DNA from: Oscillospiraceae bacterium
GTDB lineage: Bacteria; Bacillota; Clostridia; Oscillospirales; Oscillospiraceae
Direction of reading: 5' to 3'
DNA length: 8,266 nt
Assembly (NCBI GenBank): GCA_031288675.1
Contig: JAITQY010000024.1
Location: forward strand, 1 to 8,266
Shown here: positions 5,853 through 8,266 of the stretch, piece after piece
Position numbering within the stretch: the first letter of the stretch is position 1
How the letters are laid out: every line of letters begins with the position of its first letter
Notes under the pieces: generated by a model
Database searches by the model: none
What the model was told of the DNA's origin: nothing
The model's input: only the letters and a program-made list of their open reading frames with translations
Translations under genes and position numbers: made by a program

Positions 5853-5884
5853 CTCGTCCCCGTAGGGGCGAGCACCGCTCGCCC
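5853..5884. repeat. Palindromic element with two alternative hairpins
   Basis: GGGCGAGC (5866-5873) pairs perfectly with GCTCGCCC (5877-5884) over a 3-base ACC loop. The same central arm, GGGGCGAG (5865-5872), can instead pair with upstream CTCG (5853-5856) and CCCC (5858-5861) around a GTA loop with one bulged T. The two hairpins exclude each other. From memory the core resembles short palindromes scattered through intergenic regions of some Clostridia genomes. No T-run follows, so it is not a simple terminator. Confidence 0.6.
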
Positions 5885-5900
5885 GCCGTTAACCCCGTCT

Positions 5901-5926
5901 CCTAACTCCTACTACCTAACTCCTAC
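5901..5926 (+). repeat. 12-bp direct repeat in the leader
   Basis: CCTAACTCCTAC occurs at 5901-5912 and again at 5915-5926, a 14-base period. The neighbouring GCCTACTAATGACTACCGAC (5797-5816) is a looser relative. The pattern looks like low-complexity, pyrimidine-rich intergenic repeat rather than coding sequence. Confidence 0.7.
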
Positions 5927-5947
5927 CGCCTGCTTGCGAACTTTGCC

Positions 5948-5977
5948 TTGACTAACCGTAAATCAATGTGGTAAAAT
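5948..5977 (+). promoter_or_regulatory. Proximal promoter of the glycosyltransferase-CsaB gene
   Basis: TTGACT (5948-5953) and TAAAAT (5972-5977) are 18 bases apart, with TGTGG directly before the -10. It gives a transcript starting near 5984, about 65 bases before the TTG start, without the C-rich leader made from the promoter at 5713. Confidence 0.7.
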
Positions 5978-5991
5978 AATACTAATAAGGT

Positions 5992-6033
5992 TGCGCGCAC
6001 TGCGCACTTGTTAAACTACGCGGATGTATCCGC
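5992..6033 (+). promoter_or_regulatory. Two hairpins abutting the CsaB-fusion ribosome binding site
   Basis: TGCGC (5992-5996) can pair with GCGCA (6002-6006), and GCGGA (6020-6024) pairs with TCCGC (6029-6033) over a TGTA loop. The second hairpin ends immediately before the AAAGGAG site (6034-6040). It leaves the site free but includes the alternative ATG at 6024, which argues against starting there. A regulatory role is only a possibility. Confidence 0.4.
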
Positions 6034-6047
6034 AAAGGAGCGCAAAT

Positions 6048-8198
6048 TTGAAAGTATTAGTTTTGGCAAGCGTAGGCGACATCGGCGGCGCGAAAACGCA
6101 TATCATCAGCGCGTTCGGCGTCCTTAACCGGCGCGAACCCGGTTCGTGTCTGATGGTTTCATTTCGTGAGGGCGGCTTTGCCCAGTCCGCGCGAGACAGC
6201 GGAATCCACACCGCCGTTATCAACAGCGGCAATCCGCTTAAAGACCTGCGCACGCTGAAAAAACTTGCCGCAGACGGCGGATACGATATTATCCATAGTC
6301 ACGGAGCGCGCGCAAACTTTATGGCTATGCTGCTCCGGCGGCACGTTAAGGCTCAAACCGTTACCACCGTTCACAGCGATTATAAGCTCGATTATCTCGG
6401 TCGTCCGCTCGCAAACATCACCTACGGTCTCGCTAACCGAATCGCGCTGCGCCGCCTTGACTATCTTATCGGCGTCACGGACGCAACGGCGGATATGCTT
6501 ACGGAGCGCGGCTTCGCCCCTGACCGTATTTTTACGATACACAACGGTATCGAAATAACTCCGGATATTCCGCACCGCAACTCGGCTGACGCAGACGCTC
6601 CCGTAACTATCGGTATCGCCGCGCGTCTGAATCCTGTCAAGGATATTTCTACCCTGATAAAGGCTTTCGCCAAGCTCAGTGATTTGAACGTTCGACTTCG
6701 TATCGCCGGTGACGGCGAAGAAATGGACGCGCTGACCTCTCTCACAACAGAACTCGGCATTGCAGACCGCGTTGAATTTCTCGGCTGGGTAAACGATATG
6801 GACGGCTTCTATTCCTCTATTGATATAAACGTGCTGTGTTCGGTTTCGGAAACTTTTCCTTACGCCCTGCTTGAGGGCGTTAAGGCGGGGCTGGCTACCG
6901 TCAGCAGTAAGGTCGGCGGAGTTGCTCAAATGATAGATGACGGCTGCAACGGTTTCCTTTTCAATGCCGGCGATATTGATACGCTTGCCGACGCTCTCAG
7001 ACGCTATGCGTCAAACGCGAAGCTTCGTTCCGAACACGGATCTTTGCTTCGCGCTAAAGTAGCGGAGAAGTTCAGCCTTGACGCTATGGTCGATACCCAA
7101 ACAGAAATTTACCGCGCCATCCTCCGAAAGACGCAAAAACGCGGCAAACGCTACGGTATCGCCGTCTGCGGCGCGTACGGAATGGGCAACATCGGCGACG
7201 AGAGCATTCTAAGCGGCATTCTGAGTTCAATACGGGAGGCGGACGCTGATATTCCCGTTTACGTACTCTCCCGCAGTCCTAAGCAGACACAAAACTCACG
7301 CCGCGTGCGAAGCCTTCATACGTTCAGCATATTCAGCTTTTTCAGAGTTGCCGGCAAGGTGAACGTATACATCAACGGCGGCGGAAGCCTGATTCAGGAC
7401 CAAACCAGTAGCCGCTCACTGTGGTTTTATCTTTGCACGATTATGGTCGCTAAACTTCGCGGAGCAAAAGTATTTATGTACGGCTGCGGAATCGGTCCCG
7501 TCTCCCGCAAAACGAACCGCAGGCTTGCGGGCAGGATAATCAACAACTACGCCGACGTTATCACCCTGCGCGAGGACGGAAGTGTTACGGAGCTTGCCGC
7601 GCTCGGCGTCACGCGCCCTGCCATAAAACTTGCCGCCGACCCCGTATTCGGATTAGATTTACCGCTTGCCGCCGACCGCCCGTCAAACGATAAGATAGCC
7701 GTCGCGCTTCGTGATTGGACGGGAATGGACGCAAAAATACCGGAGTTCGCGCGCGCGCTGGAATACGCCTATTCCGCGTACGGCTTATCCCCGCTGTTTG
7801 TGCCTATCGACCAGCGCGACAGCGCGGTTGCTGAGGCTGTCGCGGCGCTCCTGTCAAGCTCTGTTCCGCGCGCGTTCGCCGAACCGATGAACACTCCGGA
7901 AGAAGCCGCGCGCGTTATGTCACAGGCAAAAATCGCGTTCTCCGCCCGGCTTCACGGATTGATCTTCGCCGCCGCCGCCGCACTGCCCCTTATCGGAATA
8001 GTCTATGACCCCAAAGTGAAGAACTTCCTTGACTATATCGGTCAGCCTAATTATATTGAGCTCGGCGCGGTTAGCTTCAGCTCCCTTAAAACGGCGATTG
8101 ACTTTGCTATGAAAAATCTTTCTGCACCAAACGTCGCCCGTCTGCATACATTAGAACAAGTGAACCGCGATACTCTGAAAGAATTATTGTCAAATTAA
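6048..8198 (+). CDS. csaB: GT4 glycosyltransferase fused to CsaB polysaccharide pyruvyl transferase
   Basis: A 716-residue fusion of two cytoplasmic enzymes. Residues 1-365 are a GT-B, GT4-type glycosyltransferase: GGAKTH (13-18) near the N-terminus, HNGI (165-168), Arg193 and Lys198 of the donor-phosphate site in ARLNPVKD, and the EX7E pair Glu268/Glu276. Residues 369-716 match CsaB, which puts a ketal pyruvate from phosphoenolpyruvate on cell-wall polysaccharide: GAYGMGNIGDE (375-385), NGGGSLIQD (443-451), SARLHG (632-637) and VYDPKVKNF (652-660). Pyruvylated polysaccharide is the known ligand of SLH domains. The two activities probably add and then modify a sugar on the same lipid-linked wall polymer; this is inferred. 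I chose TTG 6048 because AAAGGAG (6034-6040) lies 7 bases upstream and MKVLVLASVGDIGGAKTH is a normal N-terminus for this enzyme. ATG 6024 has no ribosome binding site and lies in a hairpin. The symbol applies to the C-terminal half. Both halves look intact. Confidence 0.92.
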   Translation: MKVLVLASVGDIGGAKTHIISAFGVLNRREPGSCLMVSFREGGFAQSARDSGIHTAVINSGNPLKDLRTLKKLAADGGYDIIHSHGARANFMAMLLRRHVKAQTVTTVHSDYKLDYLGRPLANITYGLANRIALRRLDYLIGVTDATADMLTERGFAPDRIFTIHNGIEITPDIPHRNSADADAPVTIGIAARLNPVKDISTLIKAFAKLSDLNVRLRIAGDGEEMDALTSLTTELGIADRVEFLGWVNDMDGFYSSIDINVLCSVSETFPYALLEGVKAGLATVSSKVGGVAQMIDDGCNGFLFNAGDIDTLADALRRYASNAKLRSEHGSLLRAKVAEKFSLDAMVDTQTEIYRAILRKTQKRGKRYGIAVCGAYGMGNIGDESILSGILSSIREADADIPVYVLSRSPKQTQNSRRVRSLHTFSIFSFFRVAGKVNVYINGGGSLIQDQTSSRSLWFYLCTIMVAKLRGAKVFMYGCGIGPVSRKTNRRLAGRIINNYADVITLREDGSVTELAALGVTRPAIKLAADPVFGLDLPLAADRPSNDKIAVALRDWTGMDAKIPEFARALEYAYSAYGLSPLFVPIDQRDSAVAEAVAALLSSSVPRAFAEPMNTPEEAARVMSQAKIAFSARLHGLIFAAAAALPLIGIVYDPKVKNFLDYIGQPNYIELGAVSFSSLKTAIDFAMKNLSAPNVARLHTLEQVNRDTLKELLSN

Positions 8199-8211
8199 TT
8201 TACAAATTATT

Positions 8212-8266
8212 ATGAACCGTACAACCACCATAAACACAATACTGAACATCGCGCTCGCAGCCGGCA
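8212..8266 (+). CDS. Possible start of a downstream gene (partial)
   Basis: ATG at 8212 lies 13 bases after the stop of the CsaB fusion and opens a frame to the window edge, 18 codons reading MNRTTTINTILNIALAAG. A polar start followed by a hydrophobic stretch would suit a signal peptide or first membrane helix, and the short gap without a terminator suggests the same operon. No Shine-Dalgarno sequence is visible before the ATG, so the start may be elsewhere. Too short to name. Confidence 0.45.
   Translation, partial: MNRTTTINTILNIALAAG

Larger units (their letters stand above)
5748..6047 (+). other. Gene-free leader / possible non-coding RNA before the CsaB fusion gene
   Basis: No convincing gene lies in these 300 bases. 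The top strand is C-rich and G-poor: in 5766-5830 I count 28 C and 9 G, and in 5889-5940 22 C and 5 G. It holds a palindrome with two alternative foldings (5853-5884), a 12-bp direct repeat (5901-5926), a second promoter (5948-5977) and two hairpins near the ribosome binding site. C-over-G single-stranded RNA is the known preference of termination factor Rho, so a Rho-dependent attenuator is one possible reading. Alternatively it is dispersed intergenic repeat debris. I recognise no riboswitch class. Confidence 0.45.

Noticed and set aside
5866..5884. GC-rich hairpin read as a terminator
   Set aside because: No T-run follows the stem; CCGCCGTTAACCCC comes next, so intrinsic termination is unlikely.
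5897..5930. CRISPR-like repeats
   Set aside because: Only two 12-base units with a 2-base separation; no spacers of regular length and no cas genes.
6024..6047. ATG start giving an 8-residue extension of the glycosyltransferase-CsaB protein
   Set aside because: No ribosome binding site; the ATG is in a hairpin, and the real site AAAGGAG lies between it and TTG 6048.
6159..6929. 256-codon - strand frame opposite the glycosyltransferase
   Set aside because: The + strand protein carries clear GT4 motifs throughout; the antisense product has no recognisable feature.

Overview
The window looks like a chromosomal segment from a Gram-positive, Clostridia-like bacterium (Firmicutes/Bacillota). The evidence is strong GGAGG-type ribosome binding sites, near-consensus sigma-A type promoters with TGTGN extended -10 elements, an L10-type leader in front of rplJL, a DUF4349-type lipoprotein, a stalk-domain (copper amine oxidase N-terminal-like) secreted protein and a CsaB cell-wall pyruvyl transferase. 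This assignment is from family content only and the genus cannot be told. All recognised genes are on the + strand, but most appear to be separate transcription units, each with its own promoter and most with a hairpin terminator.

Layout. 1-210: consensus promoter and an L10(L12)-responsive leader with a K-turn-like hairpin, an antiterminator pairing and a terminator. 211-1246: rplJ (L10) and rplL (L7/L12), with a possible 22-codon hydrophobic peptide ORF between them that overlaps the rplJ stop as ATGA; a terminator follows rplL. 1417-2557: promoter, DUF4349-type lipoprotein with a C-terminal membrane helix, GC-rich hairpin. 2680-4267: a promoter very like the previous one, a MATE-family transporter (start corrected to 2739), terminator. 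4344-5658: promoter, a secreted protein with two stalk-type repeats between two terminal modules that resemble each other, terminator. 5713-6047: a gene-free leader of about 300 bases with a consensus promoter at its head, a C-rich/G-poor transcript, a dispersed-type palindrome able to form two alternative hairpins, a 12-bp direct repeat, and a second promoter. 6048-8198: a fused GT4 glycosyltransferase-CsaB protein, best read from a TTG start. 8212-end: first 18 codons of a possible further gene.

The genes do not form one pathway. rplJ and rplL build the ribosomal stalk and are probably autoregulated. The lipoprotein, the transporter, the secreted stalk-domain protein and the glycosyltransferase-CsaB fusion are all cell-envelope functions. 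CsaB-type pyruvylation of wall polysaccharide normally creates the anchor for SLH-domain proteins, so SLH proteins are expected elsewhere in the genome; none is in this window. I see no IS element, CRISPR array, tRNA or rRNA. The least explained parts are the tiny peptide between rplJ and rplL, the architecture of the secreted stalk-domain protein, and the long leader before the CsaB fusion.
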